This document shows positions 1-5,672 of a stretch of 7,126 nucleotides of DNA, piece by piece. The position numbers and the translations under genes are program-made. This stretch comes from Candidatus Methanovirga meridionalis (lineage in GTDB: Archaea > Methanobacteriota > Methanobacteria > Methanobacteriales > Methanobacteriaceae), in assembly GCA_031289325.1 (NCBI GenBank), contig JAITPS010000211.1:1-7126 (forward strand), read 5' to 3'. The first letter of the stretch is position 1; each line of letters starts with the position of its first letter. The notes below the pieces were generated by a model, which was not told where the DNA came from, did no database searches, and saw only the letters and a list, made by a program, of their open reading frames with translations.

Positions 1-120
1 ATAATTTTTATTTTTTTATTTTTAAAAATAATAATTATAATTTTTTTAATTAAAAATTTAATACTTATGGCATAATTTAAAAAATCTCATTACTTAAAAA
101 CATTATTTCATACACTATAT

Positions 121-210
121 TTTTTAATATTTTTTCATATTTTTTCATATTTTTTCATATTTTTTCATATTTTTTCATATTTTTTCATATTTTTTCATAT
201 TTTTTCATGA
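121..210. repeat. 10-bp phased T-tract tandem repeat
   Basis: Nine consecutive 10-bp units. Seven are exact copies of TTTTTCATAT (131-200), flanked by one variant unit on each side (TTTTTAATAT at 121-130, TTTTTCATGA at 201-210). Each junction makes a run of six T, so A6/T6 tracts recur every 10 bp, about one helical turn. Phased A-tracts are the classic cause of intrinsic DNA curvature. The array ends about 24 bp before the ehaA TATA box, so a role in promoter architecture or chromatin placement is possible but is inference. Confidence 0.95.
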
Positions 211-233
211 TTTTTAAAAATAATTTAATAATA

Positions 234-243
234 TTTATATATT
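234..243 (+). promoter_or_regulatory. TATA box of the ehaA-H operon
   Basis: TTTATATATT fits the archaeal TATA box. Its centre lies about 26-27 bases before the ehaA ATG at 265, which is the usual TATA-to-transcription-start distance in archaea. Transcription would therefore begin at or a few bases before the start codon. No Shine-Dalgarno sequence is present between the box and the ATG, in keeping with a leaderless or near-leaderless mRNA. The region is generally AT-rich, so the assignment rests on position as much as on the motif. Confidence 0.6.
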
Positions 244-264
244 AAACAAATCATAATAATATCT

Positions 265-582
265 ATGATAACTAATATTATAGAATCACATATTTTATTA
301 AATTATTTGCTGACTATTATTATATCAATAATAATGGCTCTTATATTGAAATTACCTCTTCTTCCAGAGAAGCCAAGAAGATTTTCTTGGACTAAAAGTG
401 CATTATTTCCAACTCCAGTAATAGCTATTGGAATTTTAGCTATTATGTATTCAACAAAGTTTTATTGGATTTATGATGGACTTGTTTTAGCTATTGTAAT
501 AGCTATTTCATCTGCATTATTTGTAAAATATCTATTTGATCATGTATTTCCTAAACCTATTGTGGGTGAATATAGTGAATGA
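265..582 (+). CDS. ehaA: Energy-converting hydrogenase Eha, membrane subunit A
   Basis: This is the small integral membrane subunit A (105 aa) of Eha, the membrane-bound [NiFe] hydrogenase that couples ion flow to ferredoxin reduction with H2. Three hydrophobic segments lie at roughly residues 11-30, 48-63 and 69-88. The loop after the first holds a Pro/Arg-rich stretch (LPEKPRRFSW, then FPTP) that I recall as typical of EhaA. No catalytic or cofactor-binding residues are expected in this subunit or seen. It opens the operon, downstream of a well-placed TATA box. No ribosome-binding site precedes the ATG, so leaderless translation is likely. Its last codons contain the GGTGA signal and GTG start of ehaB, and the two genes overlap by 8 bp. 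The identification comes from the sequence pattern and from the canonical A-to-H gene order that follows. Confidence 0.88.
   Translation: MITNIIESHILLNYLLTIIISIIMALILKLPLLPEKPRRFSWTKSALFPTPVIAIGILAIMYSTKFYWIYDGLVLAIVIAISSALFVKYLFDHVFPKPIVGEYSE
564..582 (+). promoter_or_regulatory. RBS and stop/start overlap deciding the ehaB start
   Basis: GGGTGA at 564-569 matches the anti-Shine-Dalgarno end of archaeal 16S rRNA. Five bases later comes GTG (575-577), and the ehaA stop TGA lies at 580-582. The 8-bp overlap suggests translational coupling and favours GTG 575 over upstream in-frame starts at 536 and 542, which would reach far back into ehaA. The same arrangement recurs at the ehaD/ehaE junction. 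Confidence 0.8.
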
Positions 583-1072
583 AATTATTGGTTTAATCAT
601 TGCATCCATTATATCTTGGATTAACTTTGTGGTGATTGATACATATTTTGGTCTACCAGAAGCACCTGGTGTCAAAGGTGCTGATATTGTAGGTCATTCT
701 ATAAAAAAAAGAGGTGGAGATTTATCTGGAGGATTTTTTCAAGGAAATATTTTATGTTCTCCTGATGCATCAGCAGGAACATTACTTGCTTCAATAGGCG
801 TAATGCTCTTAGGTTTTCAAGGTGGTTTAATTGCTGCTTTAATGGTATACATTGGTAATAGATTATGTGCTGATCCAGGATATGCTGGAACAGTGGGTGC
901 ATTATCAACAACAATTATATTAGTTTTATGTTCATTCATTGATATTACACCTTTAATGTTTGTGGTTGGTATGGTAATAGCTATTACTACAATTCAAGGA
1001 TTGGATCATACAAGTTCATCTAAGCTTTTAGGTTTAATAGCTAAGAAATTAAATAGAAAAAATATAAAATAA
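575..1072 (+). CDS. ehaB: Energy-converting hydrogenase Eha, membrane subunit B
   Basis: Integral membrane subunit B of the Eha complex, 165 aa from the GTG at 575, chosen for its GGTGA ribosome-binding site five bases upstream. Residues 1-22 form an N-terminal membrane segment. A glycine-rich, charged loop follows (about 26-66, containing GADIVGHSIKKRGGD and the SPDAS motif), which I recall as the conserved signature of EhaB. Further hydrophobic segments lie at about 67-95, 106-120 and 124-142, before a basic C-terminal tail (AKKLNRKNIK). No metal-binding cysteine pattern is present, so it is a structural or ion-pathway subunit rather than an electron carrier; its exact role is not known to me. 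It overlaps ehaA by 8 bp and is followed by ehaC after 9 bp, consistent with one transcript. Confidence 0.88.
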   Translation: MNEIIGLIIASIISWINFVVIDTYFGLPEAPGVKGADIVGHSIKKRGGDLSGGFFQGNILCSPDASAGTLLASIGVMLLGFQGGLIAALMVYIGNRLCADPGYAGTVGALSTTIILVLCSFIDITPLMFVVGMVIAITTIQGLDHTSSSKLLGLIAKKLNRKNIK

Positions 1073-1081
1073 ATTTTTATA

Positions 1082-1342
1082 ATGGCTGATTTTATGATAG
1101 AAAAGATAATTGGATTTATAATTATTATAATGGCTATAAGATCTTTTATAACTAAAAATAGAGTTGAAAGAATTCTTTATATAAATGTTATAGATTTTGG
1201 TCTTTCAGCACTAATAGCTATTTATATTAATACTCCATTTGGCTTTATTGTAGGATCTACCTTTTTTATAACTTCCACAATATCATCTAATGCTATTGCA
1301 TACACTTTCAATAGACTTAAAAATGAAATTGTTTTTGATTAA
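1082..1342 (+). CDS. ehaC: Energy-converting hydrogenase Eha, membrane subunit C (DUF2109)
   Basis: Small hydrophobic Eha subunit of 86 aa with three likely membrane segments (about 7-21, 35-49 and 54-74). A conserved-looking stretch, NRVERILYINVIDFG, lies at residues 26-40. The layout (a helix, a short basic loop with R/E, then two helices) resembles the MrpF/MnhF subunits of multisubunit cation antiporters, but this is an inference from pattern. The start is uncertain: the ATG at 1082 has no ribosome-binding site, while a second in-frame ATG at 1094 is preceded by GGCTGA, a weak match. The shorter form would be 82 aa. It lies 9 bp after ehaB and 25 bp before ehaD, and its identity is supported by this position in the canonical order. 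Confidence 0.85.
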   Translation: MADFMIEKIIGFIIIIMAIRSFITKNRVERILYINVIDFGLSALIAIYINTPFGFIVGSTFFITSTISSNAIAYTFNRLKNEIVFD

Positions 1343-1367
1343 TGATTTTTGATTTCAAGGTAGTAAA

Positions 1368-1664
1368 ATGAATATATTGGATTTTATAACTCTAACAAAC
1401 ATTTCAATTATTTTAATGGTAATTGGAGCATTAGGGATAATGTTTTTAATTAAACCATTGGATAAAATAATAATGCTATCCATATTGGAAGCTGGATTGT
1501 TGGGGGCTGTTGTCTCATTTAAATACCTTGATGTAGCTTTTGTTATGGCTTTGTTGAGTCCAGTTTCCATTATTGTATTTTTACTTGCTCTTATTAAAAT
1601 CAATGAAATAAGAAATAAAGAAGAAACTAAAATTAAAGAAACTAAAGGTGAAAATAGTGTTTGA
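1368..1664 (+). CDS. ehaD: Energy-converting hydrogenase Eha, membrane subunit D (DUF2108)
   Basis: Eha membrane subunit of 98 aa. It has three hydrophobic segments (about 9-28, 34-51 and 56-78) and a hydrophilic, lysine/glutamate-rich C-terminal tail from about 79. The central motif LDKIIMLSILEAGLLG (31-46), followed by FKYLDVAFVMALLSP (51-65), strongly resembles the DUF4040 / MbhD-type segment of Mrp antiporters and membrane-bound hydrogenases. That similarity is pattern-based inference; the Eha assignment rests on operon order and recalled family sequence. The ATG at 1368 is preceded by AAGGT at 1357-1361. The 3' end contains the GGTGA site and GTG start of ehaE, giving an 8-bp overlap identical in design to ehaA/ehaB. 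Confidence 0.87.
   Translation: MNILDFITLTNISIILMVIGALGIMFLIKPLDKIIMLSILEAGLLGAVVSFKYLDVAFVMALLSPVSIIVFLLALIKINEIRNKEETKIKETKGENSV
1647..1664 (+). promoter_or_regulatory. RBS and stop/start overlap deciding the ehaE start
   Basis: GGTGA at 1647-1651 is followed after five bases by GTG at 1657-1659, with the ehaD stop TGA at 1662-1664. Another in-frame GTG at 1648 lies inside the ribosome-binding site itself and is unlikely to be the start. The spacing and the overlap length are the same as at the ehaA/ehaB junction. Confidence 0.8.
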
Positions 1665-1917
1665 ATTAAATATTTGGTTTTACACTGGATGTATTCTAAC
1701 TATCATTGGAAGTTTATCAACTGTATGGGGTCCTGGAGTTAAAGATCCTATTGTTAGAACTTTAAATACTGAAATTCCAAGTATTGGAATATCATTAATC
1801 CTTTTAACCTATAATCATACACTTGCTCTTTTAACTTTTGTTGCAACAAGTATAATTGTTTCTTTAATTTTGCTTAGAGCAATCACTCGTTTAGAGGAAA
1901 TTGGGGCTGAATTATAA
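1657..1917 (+). CDS. ehaE: Energy-converting hydrogenase Eha, membrane subunit E (DUF2107)
   Basis: Small Eha membrane subunit, 86 aa from the GTG at 1657. Membrane segments lie at about 5-23, 42-52 and 55-73. Between the first two is the stretch WGPGVKDPIVRTLNTEIPSIG (24-44). An IGxL motif at the end of helix 1, then a short polar loop with D/P and R, then T..IP..G entering the next helix, recalls MrpG/MnhG subunits of cation antiporters; this relation is inferred. The C-terminus is amphipathic and acidic (TRLEEIGAEL). Translation is probably coupled to ehaD through the 8-bp overlap. EhaF follows after 15 bp. No cofactor ligands are visible, so it is taken as part of the membrane, ion-translocating arm of the complex. 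Confidence 0.87.
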   Translation: MFELNIWFYTGCILTIIGSLSTVWGPGVKDPIVRTLNTEIPSIGISLILLTYNHTLALLTFVATSIIVSLILLRAITRLEEIGAEL

Positions 1918-1932
1918 ATAAGAGGTTAAATC

Positions 1933-2421
1933 ATGGATTTAGGTGAGTTTTGGAATAAGTTAGCAAATCCTGATAGGATTCCACGAGTTTTTTCATTAAT
2001 ATTGGGATTGTTTTTATTAATTGGGTTATTTGTGCCGTTTAGTTTAAATAATGAACAACTTTATCCACGACCAGCCCCTCAAGAACAAATGTTTGCTGGT
2101 GATAGTATAGCACCTTATGATAGGGGAGGAGAAATATTAGAAACACCAGGGATCACGGTTGCACAGTATCCTCAATACAGTAAAAAAATTGGTATGATAA
2201 ATTCGTATATGTCTCCAATAGCTTATAATATTAAGAAAAATTCACCATATTTTGGAACATCAATTTATTCTTCGCCTGGAGGTTTAATAGATGAAATATT
2301 ATATTATACAAGAGGTTTTGATACAATATTAGAATCAACCATCTTAATGATGGCATTTGTTATTGCTTCTTGGTTGGCTTTAAACTTCACTATGAGGAAT
2401 AAAAATAAAAAAGATGATTAA
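1933..2421 (+). CDS. ehaF: Energy-converting hydrogenase Eha, membrane subunit F (DUF2106)
   Basis: Eha subunit of 162 aa with a different design from its neighbours. A short N-terminal region leads to a membrane helix (about 18-37). A hydrophilic domain of roughly 90 residues follows (40-125, rich in Pro, Tyr and Gly), then a second helix (133-153) and a charged tail ending KNKKDD. The charge distribution suggests both ends are cytoplasmic and the central domain lies outside. The motif RGFDTILEST just before helix 2 (127-136) resembles the RGFDT-x-x-E segment of MbhE/MrpA C-terminal regions, an inferred relation. The start has a good ribosome-binding site, AGAGGT at 1921-1926, six bases before the ATG. 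The gene sits between ehaE and ehaG with gaps of 15 and 23 bp. Confidence 0.87.
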   Translation: MDLGEFWNKLANPDRIPRVFSLILGLFLLIGLFVPFSLNNEQLYPRPAPQEQMFAGDSIAPYDRGGEILETPGITVAQYPQYSKKIGMINSYMSPIAYNIKKNSPYFGTSIYSSPGGLIDEILYYTRGFDTILESTILMMAFVIASWLALNFTMRNKNKKDD

Positions 2422-2444
2422 AATAATATTTGGAGAGAAATTAA

Positions 2445-3113
2445 ATGTTAGTGCCTGAGTTTGTTCCAGAGATATTTTGTTCATTGTATCTACCTGCAAT
2501 TTACACAGGGTTTATTGTAGGATTTATTGGATTAATAGGAATAGCTATTAACAAAAGTGATATTCATGTGTTAATACTCACAGATATAGTTGGATTAGCT
2601 ATGTTAATAGTTGTTGGTGCGGTTGGAACTGATTTAGCTGAAGCACTTATACTGCCTGGTTTAGTTGTTGAACTTGCAGAAATAATGGCAATATCTGAGA
2701 TTTTAATCTCACGAGAAATAAGAAAAAAAGGAAAAACCCCTTCAATACTCCCAATGCCATTAGTTTTTGATATGGAAATTATGACAACGGCTCCTAACTT
2801 CTTATCATTAATATTAATTGGATATGGAATATTTCTAACTGGATTTACTGGTGGTGCAGTAGCTGGTGGAGGTATATTGTTATATATATTATCAAGAAAA
2901 GCAAGAGGATTACCAATTCTTGTAATTAATGGTCTTGGAGCTATTTCTGGTATTGCATGGTGTTTATGGATAGTTGGTTTCTTATTGTTTTTTGTCAATC
3001 CAGAATTTTGGTTGCTAAGTTTATTTTTAGCTGCTTCTGGATTACTTCTTAAAGTAGCTTCTAAAGTAGGGTTAATAGGAGTATTAATGAGAGAAGAGTT
3101 TAAAAGAAAATAA
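2445..3113 (+). CDS. ehaG: Energy-converting hydrogenase Eha, membrane subunit G (DUF2105)
   Basis: Polytopic Eha subunit of 222 aa with about six to seven hydrophobic segments (roughly 17-35, 43-60, 65-88, 118-133, 137-150, 157-184 and 187-212). The segment GTDLAEALILPGLVVELAE (61-79) resembles the DPLPQALVLTAIVIG motif of NuoK/MrpC-type subunits, so the N-terminal half may be a NuoK-like element; this is inferred. A basic and proline-containing loop (90-108) separates the halves. The ATG at 2445 follows GGAGA (2432-2436) at a fair distance; a GTG two codons later is a possible alternative. It lies 23 bp after ehaF and 24 bp before the chosen ehaH start, in the canonical order. Confidence 0.87.
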   Translation: MLVPEFVPEIFCSLYLPAIYTGFIVGFIGLIGIAINKSDIHVLILTDIVGLAMLIVVGAVGTDLAEALILPGLVVELAEIMAISEILISREIRKKGKTPSILPMPLVFDMEIMTTAPNFLSLILIGYGIFLTGFTGGAVAGGGILLYILSRKARGLPILVINGLGAISGIAWCLWIVGFLLFFVNPEFWLLSLFLAASGLLLKVASKVGLIGVLMREEFKRK

Positions 3114-3137
3114 TTGAATATAAAGGAAAAGATTAAA

Positions 3138-3809
3138 ATGGATATTGGAAGTTTAGGTGGAAATTTACTTGGTATTATACCTTTAGGAGACATTATTCTA
3201 TATTTAACTCCACTACACCTATTTATGCTTATAGTTATACTATTGTTTACCTTTTTAATAGCTGTTAGTAGAACAGAAACCCAAGTTGAAGCAAGTTTTG
3301 AAGGTTTAAAAGATAATAAATCAACTGTTGGAATTGCTGAATTTAAAGCTCGAAGATTTTTAGCTATTGTTTGTGGAATAGCTACAGCAGGTGCAATGAT
3401 TACAGGTGATTTATTTAATTTTATATTGTTTGTTGCTTTAACTGGAATAGTTAATATTGGTATAGTTTCAGCTGTTAAACAAATTGATGTTTTAAATGCT
3501 GCATTTCAATATGGTTTAATAGCTATGATGGCATCGTTACCTCTATTTGGTGGTGGAGCAATAATTTTAGCAGCAACAGGCACTTTAAGTTTCTTTGAGT
3601 TAGCCAACATAGCATCCAATCCAATGATATTGTTTGGATCGATATTATTGTTAATTGGAGTAGCTGGAGAAACTGGTATAGCACCATTTTTTGCTACTAA
3701 AGCAGAAATGTTTAGAACTCCAGGTTCACCATTTATATTAATAATTCATTTAAGTTCATTATTTATGATAATTAGAGCAATTGAAATCCTTTTACTAATT
3801 CTTACGTGA
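3138..3809 (+). CDS. ehaH: Energy-converting hydrogenase Eha, antiporter-like membrane subunit H
   Basis: Likely the ion-translocating, antiporter-like subunit of Eha, 223 aa from the ATG at 3138, which is preceded by AAAGGA at 3122-3127. A TTG at 3114 is in frame but sits directly after the ehaG stop with no ribosome-binding site. It resembles a short core of the MrpD/NuoN/NuoL family: TGDLFN (89-94), FQYGLIAMMAS (123-133), ATGTL (146-150) and GVAGETGIAPFF (174-185). The full-length family has about 14 helices; here there are about six. Where that family has a conserved Glu after DLFN this protein has Ala100, and where it has Lys in the GFAxK motif it has Glu178; both readings depend on alignment by eye. 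It is the last eha gene here, and no ehaI follows. Confidence 0.85.
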   Translation: MDIGSLGGNLLGIIPLGDIILYLTPLHLFMLIVILLFTFLIAVSRTETQVEASFEGLKDNKSTVGIAEFKARRFLAIVCGIATAGAMITGDLFNFILFVALTGIVNIGIVSAVKQIDVLNAAFQYGLIAMMASLPLFGGGAIILAATGTLSFFELANIASNPMILFGSILLLIGVAGETGIAPFFATKAEMFRTPGSPFILIIHLSSLFMIIRAIEILLLILT

Positions 3810-3842
3810 ATAAATAGAAGTATTAAGATTTTCATAATTAAA

Positions 3843-3902
3843 TTTTTTAAAATAATTTTAGTTTTAAAATTTTAGTTTTTATGGTTTGGAACCAAATTTT
3901 TT
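3843..3902 (+). terminator. Possible terminator of the eha operon
   Basis: A T6 run at 3843-3848 lies 34 bases after the ehaH stop. Further on, a small stem TGGTT / AACCA (3882-3886 and 3890-3894, three-base loop) is followed directly by a T6 run at 3897-3902. Archaeal termination depends mainly on T-tracts, so either could end the transcript. The region is so T-rich that specificity is low. Confidence 0.35.
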
Positions 3903-4148
3903 ATTTAACTTAGATAATCTTTAAAACTTTATTTAACCTATAAAAAATTTTTTATTTATTAAAAGCATTTTTAAAGTTAAAAAAGTGGTATTTTTATTTA
4001 TAATTGTTTTAATAAAGTTCTTAATAAATAATTTTTTTTATTTATTTAAAATTATTTATATTAATCAAAATAAATTTATATTAATTAAAATTTAAAATTA
4101 TAGACTTTTATAAAGTGATATTTAAAATTAAATAGTTTAATAAAAAAA

Positions 4149-4212
4149 TTATCATCTATTCATTGCATCCATAATTCATGGATGATAAAATTGCTAATAA
4201 TGGTATGGATGC
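4149..4212 (+). other. Inverted-repeat element able to form a pseudoknot or alternative hairpins
   Basis: TTATCATCTAT (4149-4159) can pair with ATGGATGATAA (4178-4188) over 11 bp with one G-U wobble, leaving an 18-base loop. That loop contains GCATCCAT (4165-4172), which is a perfect complement of ATGGATGC at 4205-4212. The same word can also pair with ATGGATG at 4178-4184, which would break the first stem. The sequence therefore supports either a pseudoknot or mutually exclusive hairpins. No known RNA family is recognised. It could be a regulatory RNA, a leader element or a remnant of a mobile-element end. Confidence 0.45.
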
Positions 4213-4332
4213 TTATTATATTTAAGTTTTACTATTTAAAATGGTTAATTAATGGAAAATATATTATTTTTACTTGTAATTTAAGTATTTAAACAATTTT
4301 TTTAGAATATATTAAAAATTAAGAAATTATAG

Positions 4333-4428
4333 GAAAATAAAACAAAACATGAAATCATTAAGTTGATAGCATTGGTTAGAGAGAATGTAAGCTTTTGTGA
4401 GGTTTATCGTTATTTAGGTTTTCTATAA
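4333..4428 (+). pseudogene. Short helix-turn-helix-like coding fossil
   Basis: An open stretch of 31 codons bounded by stops (TAG before, TAA at 4426-4428) with no start codon. It is clearly less AT-rich than the DNA around it. The peptide contains HEIIKLIALVREN then SFCEVYRYLGF, which has the rhythm of the N-terminal helix-turn-helix of many transposases and small DNA-binding proteins (helix, short turn, then a V-x-x-x-LG helix). The following codons after the stop (ETIFFLNF) could continue the same frame. It may be a relic of an insertion sequence. The match is by pattern only, and the stretch is short enough to be chance. Confidence 0.3.
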
Positions 4429-4481
4429 GAGACAATTTTCTTTTTGAATTTTTAATAAAATTATTAATAGGAACTGATAAG

Positions 4482-5255
4482 ATGATAATAGGATTTATTG
4501 GATATGGTGAAGTTTCTTCTGTTCTTTCAAAAATTCTTATAGAAAATGGAGCTATTGTAAAAACATCTTCTCAAGAGAGAAGTGGAAAAACAAAAGAACG
4601 AATAAGTAATTGTAGTGTTGAGGATGTGGAAAGTTTGGAAGAACTTAGCTATTCATCTGACATTTTAATTTCTGCAAATAGTCCTGCAAAATCAAAATAT
4701 ATTGCTAAAAAATATGGAAAAATAGCTAAAGGAATATTTTTGGACTTAAACAATATATCCCCAAATAAAACAGAAGAAATATCAGATATTGTTGGTGGAA
4801 ACTTTGTTGATGGAGCAATCATAGGTAAAGTTGATTCACCTAATTCAGTTATATTTGTATCTGGTAAAAATTCTGATAAAATAGCTATTTTAAATAGCTT
4901 TGGTCTTAATATAAAAGTTATAAGTCCTAATATTGGTGATGCTTCAAAAATTAAAATGTTAAGAAGTATTTATACAAAAGGAATTTCAGCTTTTCTTATT
5001 GAAACATTCAAAATAGCTGAAAATATGGATCTTAAAGATCAACTATTTAAAACAATAGCTATTAGCGAAGGAGATAACTTTATACCATCATCTAAATCAA
5101 GAATAAAGAACTCACTCAAGCATTCAAAAAGAAAGTATGAAGAGGTTGATGAAATTTTAGAATTTTTAAATAACTATAAAAAAGAGTCAGGAAAAGATTT
5201 TAATTTGGATTTAATGGAAGCAGTTAAAAACACTTTTAAGGAAAAAAAGAATTAA
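4482..5255 (+). CDS. NAD(P)-dependent dehydrogenase, 6-phosphogluconate / 3-hydroxyisobutyrate DH superfamily (DUF1932 type)
   Basis: Soluble two-domain oxidoreductase of 257 aa; the substrate is not known to me. The N-terminal Rossmann domain opens with the dinucleotide-binding loop GFIGYGEVSS (4-13), continues with a Ser/Arg-containing stretch (29-40) that may favour NADP, and has the ISANSP turn (63-68) usual for this superfamily. The C-terminal helical domain starts near 150 with GDASKIKMLRS (152-162). The spacing Gly152 to Lys158 matches the catalytic lysine of 3-hydroxyisobutyrate dehydrogenases. The conserved Asn that follows in that family is replaced here by Ser/Arg, as I recall for DUF1932 members. 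The ATG at 4482 follows AGGA (4469-4472) nine bases upstream. It stands alone after the eha gap and converges on the next gene with only 24 bp between stops. Confidence 0.8.
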   Translation: MIIGFIGYGEVSSVLSKILIENGAIVKTSSQERSGKTKERISNCSVEDVESLEELSYSSDILISANSPAKSKYIAKKYGKIAKGIFLDLNNISPNKTEEISDIVGGNFVDGAIIGKVDSPNSVIFVSGKNSDKIAILNSFGLNIKVISPNIGDASKIKMLRSIYTKGISAFLIETFKIAENMDLKDQLFKTIAISEGDNFIPSSKSRIKNSLKHSKRKYEEVDEILEFLNNYKKESGKDFNLDLMEAVKNTFKEKKN

Positions 5256-5265
5256 AATGAAGTCA

Positions 5266-5279
5266 TAATTTTCTTTTAA
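5266..5279 (+). terminator. Possible T-rich terminator between convergent genes
   Basis: AATTTTCTTTTAAT lies in the 24-bp gap between the stop of the dehydrogenase gene and the stop of the pRiA4b-like gene on the other strand. T-tracts of this kind terminate archaeal transcripts, but the local AT content makes the call weak. Confidence 0.3.
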
Positions 5280-5672
5280 TTAAAAATAATCTTCATCCTC
5301 ATCAGGATATTGTTCTAATTTTCCTTTAGATTCTAAAACTTTAGGTTCATTGTATTTACTTTCAGAAGATATTTTTTCTACTAATATGGAAAACATCCAT
5401 TCACCTCCAAAATCGTATAGGTACAGAAAAAATTGTTCTTCTACAAGTTTTATATCATTAATAGAAACATTTGTTGATTTATCTGAATTAGCATTTAGTT
5501 GATATGTATTATCTCCATAAGGATTATCATCCATGCTGAAGAGATACATGTGTTCATGAGTGAAATTAAAAGAGTTTAAAATTGCATTACTTAAATTATC
5601 CAATGTATCTTTTCCATTAATTTCTATAACTCTGTAAGTATCCTCATCATAGAATACTTTCAACTTATACAC
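5280..5672 (-). CDS. Plasmid pRiA4b ORF-3-like protein
   Basis: A 130-aa protein of the pRiA4b ORF-3 family, a group widespread in bacteria and archaea, often in accessory DNA, with no firmly known function. It begins YKLKVFYDEDTYRVIEI, matching the family's opening YxLKV strand. It then has TLDNLSNAILNSFNF (23-37), EHMYLF (40-45), and the hallmark FLYLYDFGGEW (82-92), corresponding to the family's F-x-Y-x-YDFGDxW-x-H-x-I. A C-terminal P-x-V-L...G...YPDEDEDY matches the usual acidic ending. The assigned start is a GTG with no ribosome-binding site. An ATG at 5710, in another frame, would give MTKKSTDKKIIQ and then this protein if one base were added, so the N-terminus may be frameshifted. Confidence 0.78.
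   Translation of the reverse strand: MYKLKVFYDEDTYRVIEINGKDTLDNLSNAILNSFNFTHEHMYLFSMDDNPYGDNTYQLNANSDKSTNVSINDIKLVEEQFFLYLYDFGGEWMFSILVEKISSESKYNEPKVLESKGKLEQYPDEDEDYF

Larger units (their letters stand above)
3810..4481. other. Gene-poor AT-rich gap where ehaI would be expected
   Basis: About 670 bp without a convincing complete gene on either strand. Base composition is extremely AT-rich (mostly T and A runs with dense stops). It contains a possible operon terminator (3882-3902), an inverted-repeat element (4149-4212) and a short, less AT-rich coding-like fragment (4333-4428). In the canonical eha operon the next genes would start within a few tens of bases of ehaH. Confidence 0.8.

Noticed and set aside
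1..120. Possible coding or RNA gene at the left edge
   Set aside because: Only AT-rich runs with dense stops in all frames; no tRNA-like structure or start signal was seen.
536..574. Upstream start of ehaB at TTG 536 or ATG 542
   Set aside because: It would add 11-13 residues encoded inside ehaA without a ribosome-binding site; GTG 575 has GGTGA at ideal spacing.
699..914. Open frame on the minus strand inside ehaB
   Set aside because: It lies wholly opposite ehaB, which has clear family sequence; the peptide is low-complexity and has no start signals.
1355..1603. Open frame on the minus strand opposite ehaD
   Set aside because: Antisense shadow of ehaD with no ribosome-binding site and no recognisable sequence.
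3114..3137. TTG start for ehaH directly after the ehaG stop
   Set aside because: No ribosome-binding site and the extension NIKEKIK does not look like the family's N-terminus; ATG 3138 is better supported.
2564..3193. Long (209-codon) open frame on the minus strand opposite ehaG and the start of ehaH
   Set aside because: Its composition (many Ile, Asn, Pro, Thr) is what antisense reading of a Leu/Ile/Gly-rich membrane gene gives; ehaG is convincing on the + strand.
421..5070. Frequent word ATAGCTATT across the genes
   Set aside because: It falls in frame as Ile-Ala-Ile codons in hydrophobic segments, so codon choice and membrane composition explain it; not treated as a signal.
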